From positions 62,001 through 126,000 of the forward strand of contig NZ_BSFQ01000013.1 of the NCBI RefSeq assembly GCF_027922425.1: 64,000 bases of DNA. The letters are read 5' to 3'. The position numbers and the translations under genes are program-made. This document shows positions 49,659 through 60,198 of this stretch, piece after piece. The stretch's first letter is position 1. Each line of letters begins with the position of its first letter. The DNA comes from Pseudonocardia halophobica (lineage in GTDB: Bacteria; Actinomycetota; Actinomycetes; Mycobacteriales; Pseudonocardiaceae). The notes beneath the pieces are model-generated. The model worked only from the letters and a program-made list of their open reading frames with translations, did no database searches and was not told the origin of the DNA.

Positions 49659-49709
49659 CACCTCGCGCCCCGCGCACCTCGCGCACCTCGCGCCCTGCAC
49701 ACCTCGCGC
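49659..49709. repeat. short repeats of CACCTCGCGC between catC and benK
   Basis: The decamer occurs at 49659, 49675, 49684 and 49700, and weaker copies (GCGCATTCGCGCC) follow to about 49730. The spacing of 16, 9 and 16 bp is irregular. The tract lies in the 228-bp gap before benK and looks like slippage-prone low-complexity DNA. Confidence 0.6.
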
Positions 49710-49807
49710 CCTGCGCATTCGCGCCCTGCACTCCTGCACGTCAGTACGACACCGGCGTCGACCGGCGCCGGTGCCCCCGCACGCCCTTTTCCCCTCGGGA
49801 GACAACA

Positions 49808-51181
49808 ATGACCTCGGTCAGGGAGAAGCGGGACGTCCCCCGGGACGTGCTCCGCCGCAGGACCGTCACCTGGATCGTCGCGCTCGCGACCGTCGGCCTC
49901 GTCTTCGACGGCTACGACCTCGTCGTCTACGGCACGGTGCTGCCGCAGTTCCTGCGCGACCCGAGCCAGATCGGCGCGGTCACGCCCGCGACGGGCGGCG
50001 CGCTCGGCAGCTACGCGCTGATCGGCGTGCTGGTCGGCGCGCTGCTGGCCGGCTCCGTCGGCGACATCATCGGCCGCCGCAAGGTCATGCTCACCGCCTA
50101 CGCCTGGTTCTCCGTCGGCATGGGCCTGACCGCGGTCACCACGACGACCACCCTGTTCGGCCTGCTCCGGTTCGGCACCGGCATCGGCGTGGGCGCCCTG
50201 GTCGCCACCACCGGTGCCCTGGTCGCCGAGTTCGCGCCGAAGGGCCGCAAGAACCTCTGCAACGCCATCACCTACTCCGGCGTGCCGCTCGGCAGCCTGC
50301 TCGCCGCGCTCCTGGCGATCCTGCTGCTCGAGTCCGTGGGCTGGCGCGGGATGTTCCTGATCGGCGCGCTGCCGCTGGTCACCCTGCTGCCGCTGGCGCT
50401 GTTCGCGATGCCGGAGTCGCCCGCCTGGCTGCTCGCCCGCGGGCGGGTCGAGGAGGCGCGCGCGGTGGCCGACCGGACCGGCGTGGTGCTCGACGAGAAG
50501 CCCGCCGCGACGCCGGACGCGCCCGCCGAGCGCGAGCGGGCGGGCTTCGCCGGCCTGCTCAGCCGCTCCTACCTGCTGCCCACGATCCTGCTGGGCCTGC
50601 TCAGCGCCGTCGGGCTGCTCCTGGTCTACGCGCTCAACACCTGGTTGCCCGAGCTCATGGGCCGCGCCGGCTACTCCACCAAGGGCTCGCTGGCGTTCCT
50701 GCTCGTGCTCAACGGCGGCGCGGTGGTCGGCGCGGTGATCGCCTCGCGGGTCGCCGACCGGGTCGGCCCGAAGCCGGTCGTCGCCGGGTCCTTCCTGCTC
50801 GGCGCCGTGGCGATCGCGCTGCTGACCGTGAGCTTCCCGGTGGGTCTGCTGCTGGCATTCATCGCCGTCGTCGGGCTGGGCACCAGCGGTACGCAGATCC
50901 TGATCTACGGGTTCGTGGCCACCTACTACCGCACCTCCGTGCGCGGCGCGGGCGTCGCCTGGTGCGCCGGGTTCGGCCGGCTCGGCGGCATCGGCGGCCC
51001 GTTGATCGGCGGCCTGCTGATCGCCTCGGGCCTGGCCCTGAACTCGATCTTCTACGTGCTCACCGTGCTCGCCGTCGTCGGCGCGCTGCTCACGGTCGTC
51101 GTGCCGAAGACGGCCCGGCCCGCGGCGCCGGTCCCGGCGCCCGCGAACCCCGACGTGCTGCCCGACCCGGCGGTGGGCTGA
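49808..51181 (+). CDS. benK: benzoate/aromatic acid:H+ symporter, MFS AAHS family
   Basis: A 457-residue, 12-helix major facilitator. DGYDLVVYGTVLP in helix 1 is the aromatic-acid:H+ symporter signature; the loop 2-3 motif G-D-x-x-G-R-R-K is GDIIGRRKVML; ADRVGPKPVV is its loop 8-9 echo. It imports benzoate with a proton. The symbol rests on context with benABC/D and cat genes and on the family; 4-hydroxybenzoate transport (PcaK) is possible but no pca genes are near. GGGAGA precedes the ATG. Confidence 0.85.
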   Translation: MTSVREKRDVPRDVLRRRTVTWIVALATVGLVFDGYDLVVYGTVLPQFLRDPSQIGAVTPATGGALGSYALIGVLVGALLAGSVGDIIGRRKVMLTAYAWFSVGMGLTAVTTTTTLFGLLRFGTGIGVGALVATTGALVAEFAPKGRKNLCNAITYSGVPLGSLLAALLAILLLESVGWRGMFLIGALPLVTLLPLALFAMPESPAWLLARGRVEEARAVADRTGVVLDEKPAATPDAPAERERAGFAGLLSRSYLLPTILLGLLSAVGLLLVYALNTWLPELMGRAGYSTKGSLAFLLVLNGGAVVGAVIASRVADRVGPKPVVAGSFLLGAVAIALLTVSFPVGLLLAFIAVVGLGTSGTQILIYGFVATYYRTSVRGAGVAWCAGFGRLGGIGGPLIGGLLIASGLALNSIFYVLTVLAVVGALLTVVVPKTARPAAPVPAPANPDVLPDPAVG

Positions 51182-51203
51182 GCACCGTGCGACCCGAGAG
51201 GAC

Positions 51204-51275
51204 AGCGGCATCGGCCGCGAGCTCGGCCCGGAGGGCCTGGCCGCGTACCGCTCGCTGAGGTCCGTCCACTGCTGA
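51204..51275 (+). pseudogene. 3'-end remnant of an aldehyde dehydrogenase gene
   Basis: One frame reads SGIGRELGPEGLAAYRSL, then RSVHC and a stop. This is the nearly invariant C-terminal tail of NAD-dependent aldehyde dehydrogenases. Upstream sequence runs straight into the benK end, so all but about 24 codons are gone. Such an enzyme (for example benzaldehyde dehydrogenase) would fit a former member of this catabolic cluster. Confidence 0.55.
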
Positions 51276-51361
51276 CCGCTCCGGCGGGGCCGACCACGTA
51301 CCGTCGCGGTGCCGGCCCCGCCGGGGAGCACGACCCGTACGACCCGCACGGAGGCGCCCCC

Positions 51362-52624
51362 GTGACCACGCCCCATGTCCACGCCCCACCGACCGCAGCC
51401 GCCCGCGTCGAGCGGCCGCCGCGCCCGCTCGCCGGGGCGCGCCGGCTGCGCGCGGACCTGGGGGCGCAGTACCTGGCCAACGGGCTGATCGGGCTGATCT
51501 TCGCCGCGACCGGGCCCGTCGCGGTCATCCTCGCGGTGGGCGTGCAGGGCGGGCTCTCCGAGCGCGAGCTGGCCTCGTGGCTGTTTGGGGTGTTCTTCCT
51601 CAACGGGATCCTCACCGCGCTCGCGTGCTGGCTCTACCGGCAGCCGCTCGCGTTCTTCTGGACGATCCCCGGCACCGTGCTGGTGGGGCCGGCGCTCGCG
51701 CACCTGAGCTTCCCGCAGGTGGTGGGTGCCTACTTCGCGACCGGGCTGCTGATGCTGCTGCTCGGGCTGTCCGGCTGGGTGCGGCGGGCAATGGCCGCCG
51801 TGCCGATGCCTATCGTGATGGCGATGGTGGCCGGGGTGTTCCTGAGCTTCGGCACCGGGCTGGTGAAGTCCGTGACCGGCGACGTCCTCGTCGCCGCGCC
51901 GATGGTCGCGGTGTTCCTGCTGCTCAGCGCCTGGGGCGCGGCGGGCCGGAAGGTGCCGCCGATCCTCGGGGCGCTCGTCGTCGGCGTCGTCGCGGTGGCG
52001 GTGTCCGGCCGCTTCCACCCACGCGGCGACGCCGCGGGCTGGCTGGCCGCACCGGTCCTCGTGGCGCCGCAGTGGTCCTGGCAGGCGATGGTCGAGCTCG
52101 TCCTGCCGCTCGCGATCACGGTGCTGGTGGTGCAGAACGGGCAGGGCGTGGCGGTGCTGCGGACGGCCGGGCACGAGCCGCCGGTCAACGTCGTGACGAT
52201 CGCGTGCGGCGCGTGGTCGCTGCTGACCGCGGGCGTCGGCGCGGTGTCGACCTGCCTCACCGGGCCCACGAACGCCCTGCTCACCGCCTCCGGCGAGCGG
52301 CACCGGCAGTACATCGCCGGAATCTCGTGCGGCCTGCTCGCGATGGTGTTCGGCCTGTTCGCGCCGCTGTTCACCCGGCTCGTGCTGGCCGCGCCGCCCG
52401 CCTTCGTGGCCACCCTCGGCGGGCTCGCGATGCTGCGCGTGCTGCAGTCCGCGTTCGTCACGGCGTTCGGGTCGCGGTGCACGTTCGGTGCGCTGGTGAC
52501 GTTCGTCGTGACCGTCTCCGACATGACCGTGCTGAACATCGGCGGCGCCTTCTGGGGGCTGCTCGCCGGGTTCGGGGTGACGTGGCTGCTCGAGCGGGGC
52601 GACCTCCGCGAGGTCCGCGGCTGA
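51362..52624 (+). CDS. benE: benzoate/H+ symporter BenE
   Basis: A 420-residue membrane protein with about 12 helices and the BenE family text: GLIGLIFAATGPVAVILAVGVQGGLS, FFWTIPGTVLVGPAL, GLVKSVTGDVLVAAPM, LPLAITVLVVQNGQGVAVLRTAGHEPPVN, TGPTNALLTASGERHRQYIAGI, and GSRCTFGALVTFVVTVSDMTVLNIGGAFWGLLAG. A second uptake route for benzoate beside the MFS carrier. GGAGG lies upstream of the GTG start. Confidence 0.93.
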   Translation: MTTPHVHAPPTAAARVERPPRPLAGARRLRADLGAQYLANGLIGLIFAATGPVAVILAVGVQGGLSERELASWLFGVFFLNGILTALACWLYRQPLAFFWTIPGTVLVGPALAHLSFPQVVGAYFATGLLMLLLGLSGWVRRAMAAVPMPIVMAMVAGVFLSFGTGLVKSVTGDVLVAAPMVAVFLLLSAWGAAGRKVPPILGALVVGVVAVAVSGRFHPRGDAAGWLAAPVLVAPQWSWQAMVELVLPLAITVLVVQNGQGVAVLRTAGHEPPVNVVTIACGAWSLLTAGVGAVSTCLTGPTNALLTASGERHRQYIAGISCGLLAMVFGLFAPLFTRLVLAAPPAFVATLGGLAMLRVLQSAFVTAFGSRCTFGALVTFVVTVSDMTVLNIGGAFWGLLAGFGVTWLLERGDLREVRG

Positions 52625-52699
52625 CAGTCGCCGGTAACCACCGGGAGAACTCTGCGCTACGGCGCCCGGCCGCCCGCCTCCCTCGATCCGGTGTGGACA

Positions 52700-52723
52700 T
52701 TTCCGGACGGTTGCCACCGGAAA
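52700..52723. promoter_or_regulatory. inverted repeat TTTCCGG-N10-CCGGAAA
   Basis: Perfect 7-bp arms with a 10-bp centre, 76 bp after the benE stop and 137 bp before the DUF1097 start. It could be an operator or a weak terminator. The rest of the 235-bp gap shows no gene. Confidence 0.4.
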
Positions 52724-52859
52724 ACATGCGGTCACGCGTCGACCGGCTCCATTGCCGCGGCACCGACCCGCGATCACTCTTCACTCGTCCGTTCGGACCG
52801 TCGCCCGCCGTCCGGTGGTGTGTCGTCGTGCTCGTCGAGCTTTACGAGGAGATTCCGGT

Positions 52860-53393
52860 ATGAGGCTGCCCGTCGCCCTTGCTCTGGTGATCGGTGTGAT
52901 CGGTGCGGTGATCACGTACCTGTACGTGGGTCCGCTGGGAGGGCTGGGACTGATGGTCCCGGCGACGTTCATCGGCGCGGCGAGCTACTTCGCCGCCGGT
53001 GGGGACAGGGCCGCGCTGACGAGGTCGGTGCCGGCCAACGTGTGGGGCATCGTGTGCGGCACGGTGACCCTGGTCCTGCTCGGGCTCGCCACGAGCCCGG
53101 TCGTGGTCGGGGTGATCGTCGGCGGGCTCACCGCCGTGTTCATCCTGGGCGCGCTGGTGCCGGCGCTGGGGTTCGTGCCGGGCTCGGTGTTCGGCTTCGC
53201 CACGACCGTGATGTTCGGCCTGCTCACCGGGGCCTCCGGCACGGACTTCGCGCTGCCGACCGGCCCGTTCACGGTCATGCTGATCTCGTTCCTGGTCGGC
53301 GGCGCCTTCGGGTACGTGAGCAGCGTGCTGGCCGGGAAGCTCGTCGCGAAGCCGGCGGCGACCGGCGCGCCGGAGGCCGCGGCCGCGTCCTGA
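52860..53393 (+). CDS. DUF1097 membrane protein (YcdZ-like)
   Basis: A 177-residue protein with five or six hydrophobic helices (LPVALALVIGVIGAVITYLYVG; VWGIVCGTVTLVLLGLA; VVVGVIVGGLTAVFILGALVPAL; VFGFATTVMFGLLTGASG; FTVMLISFLVGGAFGYVSSVLAGKL). The pattern fits the DUF1097 inner-membrane family, whose function is unknown. GAGGAG lies upstream of the ATG. It follows benE but is 235 bp away, so co-transcription is uncertain. Confidence 0.75.
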   Translation: MRLPVALALVIGVIGAVITYLYVGPLGGLGLMVPATFIGAASYFAAGGDRAALTRSVPANVWGIVCGTVTLVLLGLATSPVVVGVIVGGLTAVFILGALVPALGFVPGSVFGFATTVMFGLLTGASGTDFALPTGPFTVMLISFLVGGAFGYVSSVLAGKLVAKPAATGAPEAAAAS

Positions 53394-53556
53394 TCCCGGG
53401 GTGACGGTGGGCCGTCCGACCGCTCGGACCGGACGGCTCCACCGGGCCACCACCTCGACCCGCACCGCGTCGTCGGCACCATGCTTGCCGGCCGGGACCG
53501 GCGACGCGCCCGGCCGCGGCGATCAGCCGAGCACAGGTTGATCGCCGCGGTCGGCC

Positions 53557-53585
53557 CCTGTCAATTCAGAGGCCTGTCAGTTCAG
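53557..53585 (+). repeat. tandem direct repeat CCTGTCA-A/G-TTCAG
   Basis: CCTGTCAATTCAG at 53557-53569 and CCTGTCAGTTCAG at 53573-53585 differ at one base and are 16 bp apart. They lie 45 bp before the proposed start of the TPR-like gene and may be a regulatory site. Confidence 0.45.
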
Positions 53586-53630
53586 GGCCGGTGCCCGCTC
53601 CCCGGGCACGGTCCCGTCTCGTTCCACCGC

Positions 53631-54632
53631 GTGCAGGACGGCGATCATGTCCTCGCCGCCGAGGCCGCGGTCCGCGGCGGTACCGAAGAGCTGCAGGCAG
53701 GCGGCGCCGCGCCGAAGGAGGCGGCAGCCGCGCTGTCGGTCGACGGGCTCGCCGTGCTCGTCCTGGCCGACCGGCACGCCGAGCGCGGCGAGCCCGACCG
53801 GGCCACCGCCCTGCTCGACGCCGCCCGGCCCGCGGTGGAGGCGGTCGACGACCCGTGGGGCACCGCGCTCGACGACCTGGTGCACGCCCGCGTGCGGCTG
53901 GCGGCCGGGCGCCCCGACGAGGCCCAGGCCCGGGCGGCGGCGGCCCTCGCGGTCTTCGAATCGTTGCCCGACGCGGCCGGGCGGATGCGCGCCCTGGAGG
54001 TGCTCGGCTACCTCGACGAGGTGGCGGGCGACCTCACCGGGGCCGTCCGCCGCTACGGCGATGCGCTGCTCCTGGCCGTGCAGGGCGGCTGGCCGCACGC
54101 CCAGTGCCACCTCTCGGTGCGCCTCGGCAGCGTCACCGACCTGCTCGGCGACCACGCCGCCGGGAGGCAGCGACTGGCCGAGGCGACGGCTCTCGCCCGC
54201 CGGGTCGCGTCGCCGTCGCTGCTGGCGTGGGCGGGCAACACCCTCGCGCTCGCCGACGCCCGGGCCGGCGACCGGGCCGCGGCGGAGCGGGGGCACCGGC
54301 AGGCCCTGGGCTGGTACCGGTACGCGGGCTCGGTCGCGGGGATCGCGATGACGGCCGCCGCACTGGCCCGCGTCTCGACGCCCGCCCGGGCCGCGGCCCT
54401 GCTCGACCAGGCCGAACGCGCAGCCGTCGCGACGCGGGACCCGCGGGCGGTCGCCTACGTCGTGGAGGGGCGGGCGCTCACCGCCCGCACGGACGAGCGC
54501 GCCCGGCACTTCGTCGCGCTGGCCCGGCGGCTGCGCACCGAGGCGGGCCGGCCGCGCGTGCCCGGCGAGCAGCCGGACCTGGACCGCCTGGAGGAACGCC
54601 TCCGGGACTGCCCCGGACCGGGCGACCGGTAG
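53631..54632 (+). CDS. TPR-like helical repeat protein, possibly an N-terminally lost regulator
   Basis: A 333-residue Ala/Leu/Arg-rich all-helical protein with TPR-like units (GEPDRATALLDAARPAVEAVDDPWGTALDDLVHARVRLAAGRPDEAQARAAAALAVFE; GDLTGAVRRYGDALLLAVQGG; LARRVASPSLLAWAGNTLALADARAGDRAAAERGHRQALGWY). This looks like the middle of a LAL/SARP-type regulator, but no ATPase or helix-turn-helix is present. The start is unclear: the chosen GTG has no ribosome site and the frame stays open upstream. The stop codon directly abuts that of the convergent ligase gene. Confidence 0.6.
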   Translation: MQDGDHVLAAEAAVRGGTEELQAGGAAPKEAAAALSVDGLAVLVLADRHAERGEPDRATALLDAARPAVEAVDDPWGTALDDLVHARVRLAAGRPDEAQARAAAALAVFESLPDAAGRMRALEVLGYLDEVAGDLTGAVRRYGDALLLAVQGGWPHAQCHLSVRLGSVTDLLGDHAAGRQRLAEATALARRVASPSLLAWAGNTLALADARAGDRAAAERGHRQALGWYRYAGSVAGIAMTAAALARVSTPARAAALLDQAERAAVATRDPRAVAYVVEGRALTARTDERARHFVALARRLRTEAGRPRVPGEQPDLDRLEERLRDCPGPGDR

Positions 54633-55778
54633 TCAGCCCGCGGCCGCACTGGGGGGCCCGTCCGGCAGGGCGTCGAGCACGACCGCCCGCAGGTCGCCGG
54701 TCGAGCGGAAGATCGCGCGCTGCCGGTCGGCGCCCGTGCCGCGGCGCAGGACGGCGTCGAGGAGGTCGGAGACGAGCGGGAGGTCCCCCGCGTCGTCGAG
54801 GGCCCCCCGGACGTGGGCGACGAGCCGGTCGAGCACGGTCCGCGCCGGGGCCGGTCTCCACGTCAGGGGATCGACCAGGTCCGCGGCGACGCCGGACCGC
54901 GCCGCCCGCCAGGACGCGAGCCGGAGCACCTCGGTGCGGACGGGATCGGGGGCGGTCCCGGCACGCCACTCGCGGACGGCGGTCTCGACGAGGGCCCGGG
55001 TGAGCGCTGCGACGAGCACGGCGTCGTCGGGCTCGCGGCAGACGTCCGCCACGCGGATCTCGACCGTGGGGTGGTGGGCCGAGACCCGGGCGTCGAAGTA
55101 GAGCATGGCCGGGTCGAGCAGGGTGCCGGTGCCGAGCATGGTGTCGGCGAGGGCCCGGTACCCGGCCGCCGAGCCGAAGGGGGCGTACGGGCCCGCGGAG
55201 GGCCAGCGCGCCCAGACCTGCGCCCGGTAGCCCGCGTAGCCGGTGTCGGCGCCGGCCCAGAAGGGCGAGTTCACCGACAGCGCCAGCAACGGCGCCAGCC
55301 ACGGCCGGACCCGGTCGAGCGCGGCGACCGCCTCCTCGTCGTCGGCGACGCCCACGTGCACGTGGCAGCCGCACGTCAGCTGCTCACGGCCGATGAGGCC
55401 GAAGCGCTCGACCATCCGCCGGTACCGCTCGTTCGGTGACGTCGTGGGCTCGACGTCGAGGGGATAGGTGGCCAACGGCACCACGCCGACCCCGATCGCC
55501 TCGGCCGCCGACTGTGCGGCGGCGCGCGTGCGGCGGATCTCGTCCGCGAGGTGGCCGAGGTCGCGGCAGGGGTCGGTGCCGGTCTCGAGCTGCTCGCGTT
55601 GCAGCTCGGCGCAGAGGGTGTCGGCCTCGGGCCCGGCCGACCGCAGGATGCTGGTCGCGACCGCGCGGGCCCGCCCGGTCACCGGGTCGACGAGCAGGAA
55701 CTCCTCCTCGACACCGACCGTGCGGGGTCCGGTCCGCGCGGTCCCGGTCGCGGTGCGCGTCTCCGTCGGGTGCGCCAT
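54633..55778 (-). CDS. carboxylate-amine ligase, glutamate-cysteine ligase type 2 (YbdK family)
   Basis: A 381-residue GCS2-family ATP-dependent ligase: VGVEEEFLLVDPVTGRA at the N-terminus with the ATP/Mg Glu residues, CGCHVHVGVADDEEAVAALDRVRPWLAPLLALSVNSPFW, and TVEIRVADVCREPDDAVLVAALTRALV. YbdK-type enzymes show weak gamma-glutamyl-cysteine ligase activity; actinomycetes normally make mycothiol, so the true role is open. GGAGGG is 8 bp before the ATG. Confidence 0.9.
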   Translation of the reverse strand: MAHPTETRTATGTARTGPRTVGVEEEFLLVDPVTGRARAVATSILRSAGPEADTLCAELQREQLETGTDPCRDLGHLADEIRRTRAAAQSAAEAIGVGVVPLATYPLDVEPTTSPNERYRRMVERFGLIGREQLTCGCHVHVGVADDEEAVAALDRVRPWLAPLLALSVNSPFWAGADTGYAGYRAQVWARWPSAGPYAPFGSAAGYRALADTMLGTGTLLDPAMLYFDARVSAHHPTVEIRVADVCREPDDAVLVAALTRALVETAVREWRAGTAPDPVRTEVLRLASWRAARSGVAADLVDPLTWRPAPARTVLDRLVAHVRGALDDAGDLPLVSDLLDAVLRRGTGADRQRAIFRSTGDLRAVVLDALPDGPPSAAAG

Positions 55779-56144
55779 CCGTCCGCCCTCCGTCGTCTCG
55801 GCGACGCGGGCCCTCCCGGACCGGCGCCGCGCCGGTGCAACGGCTGGTCCCTCAACCGTTCTCGACGTACCCACACCGGCTGCGCGGCAATCCGGACCGC
55901 TGACAGCGCGTCGCCGGGATGCCAGGCTCGGCGACGTGTGACGGCGCTGCTGTCGAAGGTGCGCGCCGTGCTCTCGGCCGGCAGGGCGTGCGGCTCGTGC
56001 TGCCGGAGGGCGGGCTGATCGACTCGGCGGTCGCGGCCGAGGCGGCGCACCGGGCCGACGCGGCGGCCGCCCGCGGCGACCGGCCCGAGGCGTGGTCGCA
56101 CGACGGCACCGGCCGGCGGGCCGCGGAGGGGGGCGGTCCGCCGG
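55779..56144. other. 366-bp intergenic region between YbdK-type ligase and rtcB
   Basis: Contains a perfect 17-bp palindrome at 55820-55836 (ACCGGCGC, one base, GCGCCGGT), 42 bp upstream of the leftward ligase ATG. A 79-codon rightward frame at 55919-56158 is Ala/Arg-rich, has no ribosome site and runs over the rtcB end, so I do not call it a gene. Nothing else is recognisable. Confidence 0.45.
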
Positions 56145-57317
56145 TCAGTCACCCTTGACGTTGACGATCTGGCGCAGGGTGTGGCGGACCTCGACGAGGT
56201 CGGCGGCGTCGGCCATCACCACGTCGATGTCCTTGTACGCGGCGGGGATCTCGTCGAGGAACGCGGCGTCCCGGCGGTACTCGATGCCGACCATCGCCTT
56301 GTCCATGTCCTCGAGCGTGAACGTCCGCCGGGCCGCCCGGCGGGCGTAGGCGCGGCCGGCGCCGTGCGGGCTGCTCGCGAAGCTCGCCGGGTCGCCCTTG
56401 CCGGTCACGACGTAGCTCGCGGTGCCCATCGAGCCGGGGATCAGGCCCGGGCGGCCCGCGTCGGCGCGGATCGCGCCCTTGCGGGACAACCAGACGTCCT
56501 GCCCGAGGTGGTGCTCGCGGGCGGTGAAGTTGTGGTGGCAGTTGATCCGCTCCCGCTCCTCGACCTCCGCGCCGAGGAACCGGCCGAGGAGCTCGAGGAA
56601 GCGGTCCATCATCTCCTCGCGGTTGGCCAGCGCGAAGTGCTGCGCCCACTCCAGGTCGCGGACGTACGCGTCGAACTCCGGGGTGCCCTCGCCGAGGTGG
56701 GCGAGGTCCCGGTCCGGCAGCCGGACACCCTGCTCGCGGCACCGGTCCTGCGCGACCCGGATGTGGTGGCCCGCGATCTTGTTGCCGATCCCGCGCGAGC
56801 CGGAGTGCAGGAAGAGCCAGAGCGTGCCGTCCTCGTCCGCGGTGAGCTCGATGAAGTGGTTGCCGCTGCCGAGGCTGCCCAGCTGGAGCTCCCAGCCCAC
56901 CCGGGTGAGTCCCTCGTAGAAGGGCAGCCGGTCACCGGCCTCCTCGGCCAGGGCCGCGACGCGCGGGGCCGCGGTGGTGCCGACCGTGCGGTTGTAGTGC
57001 CCGGCGCTGAGCGGGATCCGCTTCTCCACCGAGCGCCGCAGGTCACCGAGGGCCCGGCCGCCCAGGTCGTCGCGAATGAACTGGGTACGGACGGCGATCA
57101 TCCCGCAGCCGATGTCCACCCCCACGGCGGCGGGCATGATCGCCCCGACGGTCGGGATGACCGAGCCGACGGTCGCGCCCGCGCCGAGGTGGGCGTCGGG
57201 CATGAGGGCCAGGTACGGCTGCACGAACGGCATCGCGGCCGTCCGCTCCGCCTGCGCGAGCGTGGCCGGCTCGAGGATCGAGGCCCAGCTGTAGAGCTTG
57301 TCGTTGATCTTCTGCAC
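56145..57317 (-). CDS. rtcB: RNA-splicing ligase RtcB
   Basis: A 390-residue RtcB-family protein. The metal-binding residues lie in VGVDIGCGM (Asp and Cys), GSGNHFIEL and FLHSGSRGIG; NCHHNFT and SMGTASYVV follow; the guanylylated His is in SPHGAGRAYARR (SCHGAGR in many relatives). It joins RNA 2',3'-cyclic phosphate or 3'-phosphate ends to 5'-OH ends using GTP and Mn. The size is that of the shorter bacterial RtcB type. No archease or RtcR neighbour is visible. GGGAGGA precedes the GTG start. Confidence 0.93.
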   Translation of the reverse strand: MQKINDKLYSWASILEPATLAQAERTAAMPFVQPYLALMPDAHLGAGATVGSVIPTVGAIMPAAVGVDIGCGMIAVRTQFIRDDLGGRALGDLRRSVEKRIPLSAGHYNRTVGTTAAPRVAALAEEAGDRLPFYEGLTRVGWELQLGSLGSGNHFIELTADEDGTLWLFLHSGSRGIGNKIAGHHIRVAQDRCREQGVRLPDRDLAHLGEGTPEFDAYVRDLEWAQHFALANREEMMDRFLELLGRFLGAEVEERERINCHHNFTAREHHLGQDVWLSRKGAIRADAGRPGLIPGSMGTASYVVTGKGDPASFASSPHGAGRAYARRAARRTFTLEDMDKAMVGIEYRRDAAFLDEIPAAYKDIDVVMADAADLVEVRHTLRQIVNVKGD

Positions 57318-57358
57318 GGGGTCCTCCCGTCCGGGGCGTTCCCCGTCCGGGCCGGATC

Positions 57359-58434
57359 TCACGCGAGCCGGGCCCCGATCCGGCGCAGCAGCGCGCCCGC
57401 CTCGGTGAGGCACCGTTCCGGGTCGAGGTCGGCGAGGGCGTGCGCCTCGCGAATGCCGGCAGCGGTGAGCTCCGCGGCCGACACCTCGCACCGCCCACAT
57501 ACGGCGACCACGGGCACCCCGGCCACTCGCGCCGCCGCGGCGACCCCGGCGGGGGCCTTGCCGTGCAACGTCTGCGCGTCCAGGGCCCCCTCCCCGGTGA
57601 CGACGAGTGCGGCACCGGCGAGGTACTCGGCGAACCCCACCAGCTCCAGCACGACCTCGATCCCCGGACGCCGTCGGGCACCGAGCACCGCCAGGGCGGC
57701 GAACCCGACCCCGCCCGCGGCCCCGGCGCCGGGGACGTCAGGTGAGCTGCCGACCAGCCGGCCCCAGTGGGCGAGGCCCGCCTCCAGCGCGGCGACCTCC
57801 CGCGGACCCGCCCCCTTCTGCGGGCCGTAGACCGCGGCGGCGCCATCCGGGCCGAGGAGCGGGTTGTCGACGTCGCAGGCCAGCACGAGCTCCACCGACC
57901 GCAGCCGGGGGTCCAGCGAGGTGAGGTCCAGGCGCGCCGCGCGGGTGAGCGCGGCCCCGCCGTCGGGCACCGGATCGCCCGCGGCGTCGAGGATCCGGGC
58001 GCCGAGGGCGGCGAGCAGGCCCGCGCCGCCGTCCGTGCACGCGCTACCGCCGACGCCGAGCACGATCGTGTCGACGCCCGCGTCGAGCGCCGCGGCGACG
58101 AGCTCGCCGGTCCCGCGGCTGGTCGCGCCCAGCGGGTCCGGCCCGTCCGGCAGCAGGGCGAGCCCCGACGCCGCCGCCAGCTCGACGACCGCGACGCCGT
58201 CGCGCACCGCGACCGCGGACTCCACCGGCTTGCCGGTCGGCCCGCACACCGTCACGGGCACCCGGGCGAACCCGGCGGCGAGGGCGGCCTCCAGGGTGCC
58301 CTCGCCGCCGTCGGCCACCGGCAGCTCGCGGGCCTCGCGCCCGGCCGCGCGGAGGCCGGCGGCCAGGTGGGCCGCGGCCTCCGCCGCCGTGAGCGTGCCC
58401 TTGAACTTGTCCGGCGCGACCAGCACGAACCCGC

Positions 58435-58438
<4 letters not shown>
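57359..58438 (-). CDS. glxK: glycerate 2-kinase (GlxK/GarK family)
   Basis: A 359-residue type-I glycerate kinase: VLVAPDKFKGTLTAAEAAAHLAAGL at the N-terminus, PVADGGEGTLEA, LGVGGSACTDGGAGLLAALGA, CDVDNPLLGPDGAAAVYGPQKGA, and VTGEGALDAQTLHGKAPAGVA. It phosphorylates glycerate, the end step of the glyoxylate-to-glycerate route. The GTG start overlaps the gcl stop (GTGA), so it is the last coupled gene of the operon. Confidence 0.94.

Positions 58439-60194
<1,756 letters not shown>

Positions 60195-60198
<4 letters not shown>

Noticed and set aside
49655..49740. CRISPR-like repeat tract
   Set aside because: Decamers with 9-16 bp spacing and no unique spacers; simple low-complexity repeat.
49262..52777. 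1171-codon open frame on the minus strand opposite catC, benK and benE
   Set aside because: Low-complexity shadow; the plus strand holds clear BenK, BenE and CatC sequences.
55919..56158. possible 79-codon rightward gene
   Set aside because: No ribosome site, Ala/Arg-rich, no similarity recognised, and it overlaps the end of rtcB.
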